Origin: Ianthella basta
Taxonomy: Eukaryota; Porifera; Demospongiae; Verongiida; Ianthellidae
Assembly: GCA_964019415.1 (NCBI GenBank)
Contig: CAXHTE010000091.1
Span: 29,201-93,200 of the forward strand
DNA length: 64,000 nucleotides
Direction: 5' to 3'
This document shows positions 54,994-64,000 of the stretch, piece after piece. Within the stretch, counting starts at the first letter, position 1. The number at the start of each line of letters is the position of its first letter. The notes under the pieces were generated by a model that saw only the letters and a program-made list of their open reading frames with translations, was not told where the DNA came from and did not search any database. The position numbers and the translations under genes were made by a program.

Positions 54994-57900
54994 TCATAAA
55001 TCTAAGTCAGCAACAACTGCATCAGTATTCTGATTTTGTAGAAGCACTTCTTCACTCTGAGTTTCAGTTTCCGATTCATCCTCTGATGAAGTTGGAGCTC
55101 CAGCACGAAGTTCTGTTATTCTCACAAAGTTGCCAAGTCCTTCTGTTGGATCATCTAACAGTGGTTCTACATCATCCTCTTCATTTTCCTTGCTCTTGTG
55201 GCAGCATCCTAACTTGGAACATTTCTTATACACCTTCCTTCCAAAGAGAATCCCAGGATAAAGGAGTGGCAGGTAAATGAGGAGCATCCTAATGGAGGCA
55301 AAGAATTGCCTTGCTACTATTGGACTGTCTGCACTGGATATTTGCAGACTCAGGACAAGAATGAGAGACATGTTCCCCAGTATGGCTGTGTCCAGATTGT
55401 TGAGGTGTGCAGTGGTGTATGGCTGGAATACAACAATTAGCAAGAGTAACAGCAAAGTGAGAATAAGTTGAATTCTCAGGGCTTCTCCGGCGCTGGGAAT
55501 GAAGACAGCAGCTAGAAGATGAATGATACGGTGAAAGAGGTACACTGAAGAGAAGCTCCTATAACGTTCTTTGTAGCAACCTTGAAAGACGTTGACAAAG
55601 TGGTATATCCACCTGTCAGTGTAGACATTGCTGCAGAATGTCTGCATCCTCTGTAGCTTCCTCAATGGTGGCACAGCTATGATGAGCCTGCCAAACAACT
55701 GAGGCACTATGGGAAGAGTGAGGAGCAGGAAGGCTGGCAGAAGGACAAACACTAGCAGTATGATAATGGCTGGTATGAAGTAGGCAATGTGTTGAATGGA
55801 GCCATAGGGCACAGATCCCTGCCACCACACGACCATCCTCCCTTCCCCATCCTCTCCTGTGATGGTCTGGTTGACTAGGATGTAGGAGGAGCTGACAAGG
55901 AAGCGAGTGAAGCCGAGAATGACAAAGGCAGGAAGTGCTCTGTCATAAGACATGCCATCTGAGTACTTTGCCTTCCATCGTCTCATCCGCCTGAGGCACT
56001 GGTCCACTCGGTGACAGCATATCCACTTCTCTGCAGACCTCTCAAGAACAATGAGTGTGATGGCCACTATCAGTGGGATGAGTCCAATGGAGTAGTGCAA
56101 CAAGAGTGTCTGTAACAGTGTGAGGTGTGAGTGTGGAATGAGACAGTATGGAGGTAGGAGCACACCAAAGAAGTCCAAGTTCCACATGCCATACAGAAAT
56201 CGGTATATCTTGACAAATGCAATGTGTACTGTTCCTAACTCAGCATCACCTCTGATACTGGAGAAGGTAAGGAGTTGTGCAAACAGAAGGAAAGAGTTGA
56301 ATCTTCCTGACACCAAGTCAATGTTGAACAACATCACAATGAACATGACAACCAGCATGGGCACCCACTCACTGAGGATCCAAACAAGAAGTCCCACTGT
56401 ACTGAGTCCCTCCTGACAACTGGTGCACACTGGTCTCATTCCATTGAAGTTCACAGCAATGCCACTCCCTTCAAGGCAGTCTCCACAGAGAAGCCCTCGG
56501 CGTTTTGACCTTCTGCAGACTACTTCTTCCGCTAGCTGTTTGGAGTTGTTACTAGGAAGAGTGGTTAGTTGTGTTTGACAATATCCTGGTGGGCAAGGTG
56601 CACTGTAGAGTTTCTGTCCATCACAACTGTGTTGGTCCTTGGATGGCAGATATCCAGCCCAGTGGCTTGCCTGCAACACAGCACCAATGTTGTTTGGGTC
56701 AGTTTCATTGCACTCTACTATCCCTTGTACTGTAGATATTCCACAGTGACATGTTCCCATGTCCCCGGACCCTATTCGGTATATGTAGCCAGGTGGGCAG
56801 CACTGGAGCTCAATGTTCATTACTAACATCAAGTTACTGTTGTCAACTGACTGTAGTACAAGTTGTGGAGTTGCATTTTCAGTTGCGTTGCTTTTGTTGG
56901 AATTGGAGGGGTGATTGTCAATTGCATGCCTCTGAGGTATGCCATGTAGAATAACTGTAAAATCAGCAGTGTACTTTGAGAAAGGGTTGAGTTGAACATC
57001 AGTTGTGGGTTTTGGAGCGTTTATGTGTACAGTGAACACTGTGTGGATGACATTACCAAGCTCGTCATATGCATGTTTGTAAGGAAGCTGCTTTGGTTTG
57101 CCAGGAATAAACTGAATGGTTGGTGGGTTGTCAATGTCAACAGAGGTGCCATCCACATAGTCTGGATGTGAAGCAATGGGATAAAATTCTGCAAGGGATG
57201 TGTTACCAAGTTCAGTGCAGGCTGAATAGGTGTTTCCATCTACTTTACACAGTTTGACTAAGCTTCTGTTTAAAAGTCTCAATGCAAATTTGCATGAAGT
57301 TTGTGCACGTAGTGCAATATAACTACTCTCTGTAAAATTTGCCTGTATGTTGTGAAAACAACTTTGAGAATCACTCATGTAAATTGACTGTCCATCAAGT
57401 TTTGCGGAGTTGTCAATGAAAGCAATTTCAGAGAAGCCTGCTGTTTGTCTTTGTTCATACTGAAAGAAGCAACGAACAAGTGGCACTGCATGTTCAGGTG
57501 AATGTACATAGATGGCACCTCCTTGCTGGAAGGCATGATTATTTTCAAATACCATTTTTGAATTGGGCGTAACATGGATGTAACTTTGACCATGCAAAGC
57601 AATTGCTCCTCCATGTGAAGCAACACAAAACTGAAAATTGGTGTATGACTCTGGTTGTAAAATAATCTCTGAATCGATTGCTAGAAGTCCTTGTGAGGCA
57701 GCTCCACATGTGAAGTAACTGTTGCCTTCAAGCCTAATTTGCACTGATATCAGATGAACCATGTTTGTGCTGGTCTGTATTTGATAAAATGGATTAAACT
57801 GTTGTTTCAATTCTGGAATAGCTTCATCTAGTAGTTCAACCATTCTCAATGATGCCAACTCTATAACATTTGATCTAATTTGAGTGCTAGAATTCCAATT

Positions 57901-60021
57901 TCCAGTTATATGATCTTTGAGTGTGGTATATGGAGACTGGTTATCACGGAAGTGTGTTGGGTTAATTATTGCGCAGCGAGTTTGTACTAAAGTGATCCCT
58001 CGAAATAATGCTTTTCTAAACTGTGGAGACGACTGAACAGCAAATGCAAGCCCATAGTCTGCCTTGTTGTTAATGAAGAATGTACGATTCATGAGAACTT
58101 TGTCTCCACTGTCAAATTCGTCAGGGTACTGTGAATGTATACAAAACACTGATAACCCACCGCCTACTCCACCTTTTGCACTGTTAGCAAAGAACACTGT
58201 TGCATTCATTGTAACCTCATTCTTTGTAGCATAAACCGTTTTATCATTCTGAAAGTGAATACTGCTGCCTCCTCCCATCATACTGATACTATCGTTTTGA
58301 GTAAGAAGCAATGTGTTATTAGCAACATAAACTCCATCTAACATCACTACATTCCTTTCTGAATAGTCAGAAAATTTGATGAACATGCCACCTCCAGCAT
58401 ATGCTTTGTTGCCTCCAATAAATGCAAAGGATGTGGTAATGATATTACCTTTGGAGAAATCACGCAGTAAAATTTCAATGCCACCACCTTGCATTGCAGA
58501 ATTATTCTCAATATTTGCTCCGTTTAAGAAGAATGAGTTGTTCTTTGCATGATCCAGAAACAATACAGAAAGAGTTCCACCATCACTAACCGCATGATGA
58601 TTTGCAATTGTAATCCTTTCTAACATCACCCTGTTTCTTGTGCACTGACCCTTGAAGAGCACTATAACTGCATTCCCTGTTGCTGTTGTATAGTTCACAA
58701 TTGAAAGGTCTTGTACTTCCACTACATTCCAAATAGCAATGAAATCAAAGTATACTGACAGACCATTCCGCTGAGAATCTTGATTTCCTCTTATGTCTAG
58801 AGCTACATGCTTGTATATATGGATTCTATTCAATCTTGACAGATGATCCATAGTGATAGACAGTGCAACCACACTCTCACCATAGCTCGCAACCACTTGT
58901 AAGTCAGAAACATTTACTGTGTTAAGTGCTGTTTGCACCTGTATGTCAATGGAAACGTAGACATGATCCTCAGGTTGCCTTTGAATCATTTCATGCTGTC
59001 TTCTAGCACATTCTGCCAGAACTACAGTTCTATTCTTTGTTTGGTAGCGCTCATCCCACCCATCCAGCACATTTACTCCTACCAACTTTACTGTGCTGTT
59101 GTTCATGGCATCAAAAAGGCCTACATGGATTCCAGAACCTGCAACAGGGGCACTGTTGAAGACTGTTACATTGTGCAGTGAGATATTATTGTACCTTCCT
59201 GTTCCACGAGCACTGATGTAAATGCCATTGAATTTCATTGAAGGGTCATATTCAGTGTGAGTGTTTGTGTTCACCACTAGTACACTATTCATGTGCACAC
59301 TACCATTGTTTGTGGGCAATTGGTATCTTCCATAGATGTTGCAGATAATTCCATACCCATATGTTCCATTATGCAGTACTGAGACGTCATACAGAGTGAT
59401 CACACCATGAGCGACAATGTTTGTCAGTACTATCCCTGTGCCATTTTGCCCTGTTACGTAAACAGTTACATTATGTACTGTCACATCAGTGCAGCTGGAA
59501 AGGTACAGGGTAGGGGATCTAGGGACCCTATTAGCAGTGACCTTTGGGTCATCGTTTTTGCCACAATCACGAAACACTATATCTCTTATCATTACTTCAA
59601 TGACATCCATTATGGCCACTGTTGCTCCATTCAGGCACTGGACTGTGGGTCGACTGGTGGCACATTCAGATTCTAACCTTAGAGCAAATGAATCAGCTGG
59701 GAATGGTTTATATGGATCTACAGGATATGGCTGGAGTCCATGGGTGCCACAGGTGATTCTGATGGATGTGGTGTTCAGAGCATTTTGTAGAGCATAAAGC
59801 AATGTCTTGCATGACTTGCTAGGATGTGGCTTTACCATCAGTGCACCTACTGGTGTGTGGTGTATGCATTGAGGACCGTCCTCTCCCTTGGTGTCAACCC
59901 ACATGACTCTGTCACTCCTGACAACTGTCACTAGGCAACACAGCACCATCCACAGGCGAAGACTGTGTGACACTCTGTGATGGACTTGAAGATGATCTAT
60001 CTTCAGCTGCCTAAAACTCAT
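54994..60021 (-). CDS. G7: near-identical copy of G1 (1675 aa)
   Basis: Same length and architecture as G1: signal peptide, DRVMWVDTKGEDGPQC, beta-helix coils, Cys-rich module, membrane helices, acidic tail ending VVADLDL. It also has ATA in place of the conserved start Met, so the upstream ATG at 60021 must serve. About 16 amino acids differ from G1, all in the first ~470 residues. Among them are NALN for NAPN, THGLQ for THELQ, PFPAD for PFPTD, VTGQ for VTRQ and YGES for YGKS. From there to the end the proteins are identical. Many of the G7 states match G2 or G6, which suggests gene conversion. Confidence 0.92.
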   Translation of the reverse strand: MSFRQLKIDHLQVHHRVSHSLRLWMVLCCLVTVVRSDRVMWVDTKGEDGPQCIHHTPVGALMVKPHPSKSCKTLLYALQNALNTTSIRITCGTHGLQPYPVDPYKPFPADSFALRLESECATSRPTVQCLNGATVAIMDVIEVMIRDIVFRDCGKNDDPKVTANRVPRSPTLYLSSCTDVTVHNVTVYVTGQNGTGIVLTNIVAHGVITLYDVSVLHNGTYGYGIICNIYGRYQLPTNNGSVHMNSVLVVNTNTHTEYDPSMKFNGIYISARGTGRYNNISLHNVTVFNSAPVAGSGIHVGLFDAMNNSTVKLVGVNVLDGWDERYQTKNRTVVLAECARRQHEMIQRQPEDHVYVSIDIQVQTALNTVNVSDLQVVASYGESVVALSITMDHLSRLNRIHIYKHVALDIRGNQDSQRNGLSVYFDFIAIWNVVEVQDLSIVNYTTATGNAVIVLFKGQCTRNRVMLERITIANHHAVSDGGTLSVLFLDHAKNNSFFLNGANIENNSAMQGGGIEILLRDFSKGNIITTSFAFIGGNKAYAGGGMFIKFSDYSERNVVMLDGVYVANNTLLLTQNDSISMMGGGSSIHFQNDKTVYATKNEVTMNATVFFANSAKGGVGGGLSVFCIHSQYPDEFDSGDKVLMNRTFFINNKADYGLAFAVQSSPQFRKALFRGITLVQTRCAIINPTHFRDNQSPYTTLKDHITGNWNSSTQIRSNVIELASLRMVELLDEAIPELKQQFNPFYQIQTSTNMVHLISVQIRLEGNSYFTCGAASQGLLAIDSEIILQPESYTNFQFCVASHGGAIALHGQSYIHVTPNSKMVFENNHAFQQGGAIYVHSPEHAVPLVRCFFQYEQRQTAGFSEIAFIDNSAKLDGQSIYMSDSQSCFHNIQANFTESSYIALRAQTSCKFALRLLNRSLVKLCKVDGNTYSACTELGNTSLAEFYPIASHPDYVDGTSVDIDNPPTIQFIPGKPKQLPYKHAYDELGNVIHTVFTVHINAPKPTTDVQLNPFSKYTADFTVILHGIPQRHAIDNHPSNSNKSNATENATPQLVLQSVDNSNLMLVMNIELQCCPPGYIYRIGSGDMGTCHCGISTVQGIVECNETDPNNIGAVLQASHWAGYLPSKDQHSCDGQKLYSAPCPPGYCQTQLTTLPSNNSKQLAEEVVCRRSKRRGLLCGDCLEGSGIAVNFNGMRPVCTSCQEGLSTVGLLVWILSEWVPMLVVMFIVMLFNIDLVSGRFNSFLLFAQLLTFSSIRGDAELGTVHIAFVKIYRFLYGMWNLDFFGVLLPPYCLIPHSHLTLLQTLLLHYSIGLIPLIVAITLIVLERSAEKWICCHRVDQCLRRMRRWKAKYSDGMSYDRALPAFVILGFTRFLVSSSYILVNQTITGEDGEGRMVVWWQGSVPYGSIQHIAYFIPAIIILLVFVLLPAFLLLTLPIVPQLFGRLIIAVPPLRKLQRMQTFCSNVYTDRWIYHFVNVFQGCYKERYRSFSSVYLFHRIIHLLAAVFIPSAGEALRIQLILTLLLLLLIVVFQPYTTAHLNNLDTAILGNMSLILVLSLQISSADSPIVARQFFASIRMLLIYLPLLYPGILFGRKVYKKCSKLGCCHKSKENEEDDVEPLLDDPTEGLGNFVRITELRAGAPTSSEDESETETQSEEVLLQNQNTDAVVADLDL

Positions 60022-60628
60022 TTTAGGGAATGATTTTCTGTTGCTTCTTCCCTGAAGAGTCTTCTATGTGAACTAGACAAACGGCAAATGGAAGTGTACA
60101 GTAGAGATTATATCTCATGACAGCTAGTATAGCAATGAAGGAAATATAATGTTAGGGGATTTTCAAGAACAGATTTGAGGTTCAACTTGCTCACAATGTG
60201 TAGTTACCTCTACATTCAATTTGCATACCTTTCAAGGTTGTGAGTTTTTTGGTTGTAATGTAAGATTCAATCCACCTCTCGGCTGCTCATTAAGACTTCT
60301 GTCAAGCAGTCTTCTCTTGAATCCCAAATGTAGGCAAGGTCAAAGAACTTGCTGGAATCACTTCTATATATACTACCAGCTCTGCTATTTGCTGAAGCAA
60401 GTGCTGTACTCACTTCAAACAAGAAAACTGAAATCAACTCGAGGCAGCCATGCAACATGAAACTCCATAGTTGATTGAGCTTACACGTATAACTATACCA
60501 ACATGCATAACTCCTAGAGTCCACAAATTTAATGTGAGTACGCTAATCAACTCCAGCACAGTGTGATAGTCATAGGACATTAGTGGGTATTTTGAAATCA
60601 TGCGGGAATCATGGTACTCTCTTTCCCT

Positions 60629-60844
<216 letters not shown>

Positions 60845-61625
60845 TATGTGCACATAGTAAGTTGATTTGTTGTCAAATATCACTCTTTGCCTCCTTAACC
60901 ATTTACTAGTTGCAGGCCATTGTTGCCAGTATTAGTCCTCTAGCTCTTTCAATATTAATTTCCCTCATTGCTGTCCTTGTGTTCTCATGGTTTGTTGTTT
61001 ATAAAGGGTTTTTGTTCTATAATAATTATAATAATAATTCTTATGCATAATATTATTCATTCCCTTTACATTATTTCATTTAATATTTTATTCTGCTCTA
61101 GCCTTACGAATGCCAGTGTTATGAGACACCCTGAACACTGTAGGACCCTATTTGGATAGCTGTTTGTTGTTTCAATCTAAACAGTCATGTAAAATGAATG
61201 ACACCATGCATGCAATAAACAGAAAGTGTTATGACCAAATGGCTGCCTGTGTATACAGTATACAGTCATTTTCATGTTGATGCATGGCATCTTCCATTGT
61301 TCAACAACAGTTTGCATGCTAGTACCATGACAAAGGGCCTGTACATATATCACAATGCTTACAACTACATAGATTATATTACATACACTTTTGTAAGGCA
61401 GTGCTATATGGCTGGTATAATATCAAACCTCATATAAAAATTAATTTTGGGCATGTATGTAGATACATAACTAGATACTGTTGGGATCAATAAAACTAAC
61501 TATGTGCAGGTGTATACTGCATGGATGTACAGCTTAAATGGGAGCTATTATATGTATTTTTGCAATAATGCATGAGAGGCTACATGGAACACGTACTGTG
61601 CACAAAATTTATTCACTTTATCACA
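60845..61625. other. Spacer copy without a gene
   Basis: Equivalent of 8037-8805, with a 4-bp longer ATT-rich run near 61020 and a few substitutions. Nothing coding was seen. Confidence 0.5.
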
Positions 61626-61638
61626 GTGTGTGAGTGTG

Positions 61639-61722
<84 letters not shown>

Positions 61723-61798
61723 GTGTGTGTGTGTGTGTGTGTGTGAGTGTGTGTGTGTGTGTGTGAGTGTGTGTGTTTGGGTGTGTTTGGGTGTGTGT
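61626..61798. repeat. (GT)n microsatellite, second copy
   Basis: Same interrupted structure as at 8806-8995, about 10 bp shorter. Confidence 0.98.
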
Positions 61799-62247
61799 AC
61801 ATGTGTGAGAGAGGGCGTACAACCCAAAGGAATGGCTGTATGAAAAATTGTCAAAATGCGCAAGCTGCATGTGTATGAGGTATGTTTGCGGGCTGTGCAG
61901 TTGTGCACATGTGTGACTAATCACACAGTCTTCTTGTGTTCGCTTCAATTGTTTGTTCAAATGAAAGTGTTCATTACAGAGCAGTGACCAAAGTGAGCAA
62001 GTACTTTGAGTTGTGGTGACAGTCCCGTGAGTTTATAACTTTAAAATGCTAGTTCCGCTTGCAACAGAACATGCAGTCAAAGATGAGGTGTTTAATACAT
62101 ACACTCTCTGCATTATACAGTGCTGCATGGTTTCAAATATTCATCAAAACACTCCAAACCTATAATAATGCTGTATCCATTTAATTGTATTAAAATATTA
62201 TGCTGATACCTGCATGCACTGTATAAACTAAAAGGTAGTGCTTGCAG

Positions 62248-64000
62248 TCATACTGCTAAGTCAACAGCAACTGCATCAGTGTTCTTGTTTTCCAGAACCA
62301 TTTCTTCACTCTGAGTTTCAGTCTCTGATTCCTCATCTGATGAAGTGGGGGCTCCAGCACGAAGTTCTGTTATTCTCACAAAGTTGCCCAGTCCTTCTGT
62401 TGGATCTACTAACAGTGGTTCTACATCATCCTCTTCATTTTCCTTCCTCTTGTGGCAGCATCTCAACTTGGGACATTTCATGTAGAACTTCCTTCCAAAG
62501 AGAATGGCAGGATAGAGGAGAGGAAGGTAAATGAGGATCATCCTAACAGAGGCAAAGAATTGCTTCGCTCCTATTTGACTGTTTGCACTGGATATTTGCA
62601 GACTCAAGACAAGAATGAGGGACATGTTCCCCAGTATGGCTGTGTCCAGATTGTTGAGGCGGGCTATGGTGTATGGCTGGAATACAACAATTAACAGCTG
62701 TAGTACCAAAGTAAGGATAAGTTGAATTCTCAGGGCATCTTCACTACTGGGTATGAATACAGCAGCTAGCAGCTGAATAATGCGGTAAAAGAGGTAGAGT
62801 GAAGAGAAACTCCTCAAGTGCTCTTTGTAGCAACCTTGAAAAACATTGACAAAATGGTAGATCCATCTGTCAGTGTAGACATTGCTGCAGAATGTCTGCA
62901 TCCTCTGTAGCTTCCTCAATGGTGGCAGAGCTATGATGAGCCTTCCGAATAACTGAGGCACAATGGGAAGAGTGAGGAGCAGGAAGGCTGGCAGAAGGAC
63001 AAACACTAGCAGTATGATAATGGCTGGTATGAAGTAGGCAATGTGTTGAATGGAGCCATAGGGCACAGATCCCTGCCACCACACAACCATCCTCTCTTCC
63101 CCATCCTCTCCTGTGATGGTCTGGTTGACTAGGATGTAGGAGGAGCTGACAAGGAAGCGAGTGAAGCCGAGAATGACAAAGGCAGGAAGTGCTCTGTCAT
63201 AAGACATGCCATCAGAGTACTTTGCCTTCCATCGTCTCATTCGCCTGAGGCACTGGTCCACTCGGTGACAGCATATCCACTTCTCTGCAGACCTCTCAAG
63301 AACAATGAGTGTGATGGCCACTATCAGTGGGAAGAGTCCAATGGAGTAGTGTAACAAGAGTGTCTGTAACAGTGTGAGGTGTGAGTGTGGAATGAGACAG
63401 TATGGAGGTAGGAGCACACCAAAGAAGTCCAAGTTCCACATGCCATACAGAAATCGGTATATCTTGACAAATGCAATGTTCACTGTTCCTAATTCAGCAT
63501 CACCTCTGATACTAGAGAATGCAAGGAGTTGTGCAAACAGAAGGAAGGAGTTGAATCTTCCTGACACCAAGTCTATGTTGAACAGCATCACAATGAACAT
63601 GACAACCAGCATGGGCACCCATTCACTGAGGATCCAAACAAGAAGTCCCACTGTACTGAGACCATCCTGACAACTGGTGCACACTGGTCTCATTCCGTTG
63701 AAGTTTATTGCAATACCATTGCCTTCAACACAGTTTCCACAGAGGAGGCCTTTTCGATTCGATCTTCCACAAACAGTATTTTCTACTTGTGCCATGGAGT
63801 TGTTTGTAGGAAGGGTGGTTAGTTGTGTTTGACAGTATCCTGGTGGGCACGGTGCAGTGAAAAGCTTCTGTCCATCACAGCTATGTTGGTCATTGGACGG
63901 CAGATACCCAGCCCAATGGTCTCCCCGCAACACAGCACCAATTATGTTTGGGTCAGTTTCATTGCAGTCGTCTACTCCCAGCAGCATTGGCATTCCACAG
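62248..64000 (-). CDS. G8: partial copy of G2, C-terminal part (cut by window edge)
   Basis: Open from the stop at 62248 to the window end. It covers the Cys-rich module (CDGQK, CPPGYC, LCGNC, CTSC), all membrane helices and the tail ending VAVDLAV. It differs from G2 by a few residues, for example PNIIGAV for PNNIGAV and IARLNNL for IAQLNNL. Whether it carries the G2 frameshift cannot be seen, since that site would lie about 2 kb beyond the window. Confidence 0.88.
   Translation of the reverse strand, partial: CGMPMLLGVDDCNETDPNIIGAVLRGDHWAGYLPSNDQHSCDGQKLFTAPCPPGYCQTQLTTLPTNNSMAQVENTVCGRSNRKGLLCGNCVEGNGIAINFNGMRPVCTSCQDGLSTVGLLVWILSEWVPMLVVMFIVMLFNIDLVSGRFNSFLLFAQLLAFSSIRGDAELGTVNIAFVKIYRFLYGMWNLDFFGVLLPPYCLIPHSHLTLLQTLLLHYSIGLFPLIVAITLIVLERSAEKWICCHRVDQCLRRMRRWKAKYSDGMSYDRALPAFVILGFTRFLVSSSYILVNQTITGEDGEERMVVWWQGSVPYGSIQHIAYFIPAIIILLVFVLLPAFLLLTLPIVPQLFGRLIIALPPLRKLQRMQTFCSNVYTDRWIYHFVNVFQGCYKEHLRSFSSLYLFYRIIQLLAAVFIPSSEDALRIQLILTLVLQLLIVVFQPYTIARLNNLDTAILGNMSLILVLSLQISSANSQIGAKQFFASVRMILIYLPLLYPAILFGRKFYMKCPKLRCCHKRKENEEDDVEPLLVDPTEGLGNFVRITELRAGAPTSSDEESETETQSEEMVLENKNTDAVAVDLAV

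Overview
The window is animal nuclear DNA, most likely from a sponge (demosponge). The evidence is AT-rich, CpG-poor sequence, long dinucleotide microsatellites, decayed non-LTR retrotransposons, small inverted-repeat transposons, and a tandem family of very large single-exon genes. These genes encode a signal peptide, a right-handed beta-helix ectodomain, a Cys-rich module, many membrane helices and an acidic tail. That architecture is known to be expanded in sponges and other early animal or near-animal lineages, but the species call is inference.

All family members lie on the minus strand, head to tail, about 5 kb each. G1 (2109-7136), G3 (19789-25032), G4 (29802-34766), G6 (45020-50011) and G7 (54994-60021) are open. 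G2 (9439-14440) is broken by one 1-bp insertion. G5 (37066-41761) has lost its 5' end and carries two frameshifts. G8 (from 62248) runs off the right edge. In every copy the Cys-rich module, membrane region and cytoplasmic tail are almost invariant, while the N-terminal beta-helix varies in sequence and in number of coils. The layout is that of a variable-ectodomain, constant-transducer surface-receptor array. Ligand and function cannot be read from the sequence.

Bases 52886-64000 repeat 1-11191 with very few differences, so the array has a roughly 52.8-kb, six-gene higher-order period, or else the assembly holds a false or allelic duplication. Differences between the two copies are concentrated in the N-terminal third of G1/G7.

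The spacers (2.3-5.3 kb) hold no convincing independent gene. They contain LINE fragments (325-1255 and its copy; 17180-18390), two MITE-like elements (43219-43394, 44278-44450), minisatellites with 15-, 32- and 43-bp units, (CT)n/(CA)n/(GT)n tracts, spacer modules shared between paralogues, and one CpG-rich islet (about 18530-19660) with two perfect RFX-type X-boxes arranged as a 22-bp inverted repeat. I saw no tRNA, rRNA or CRISPR array.
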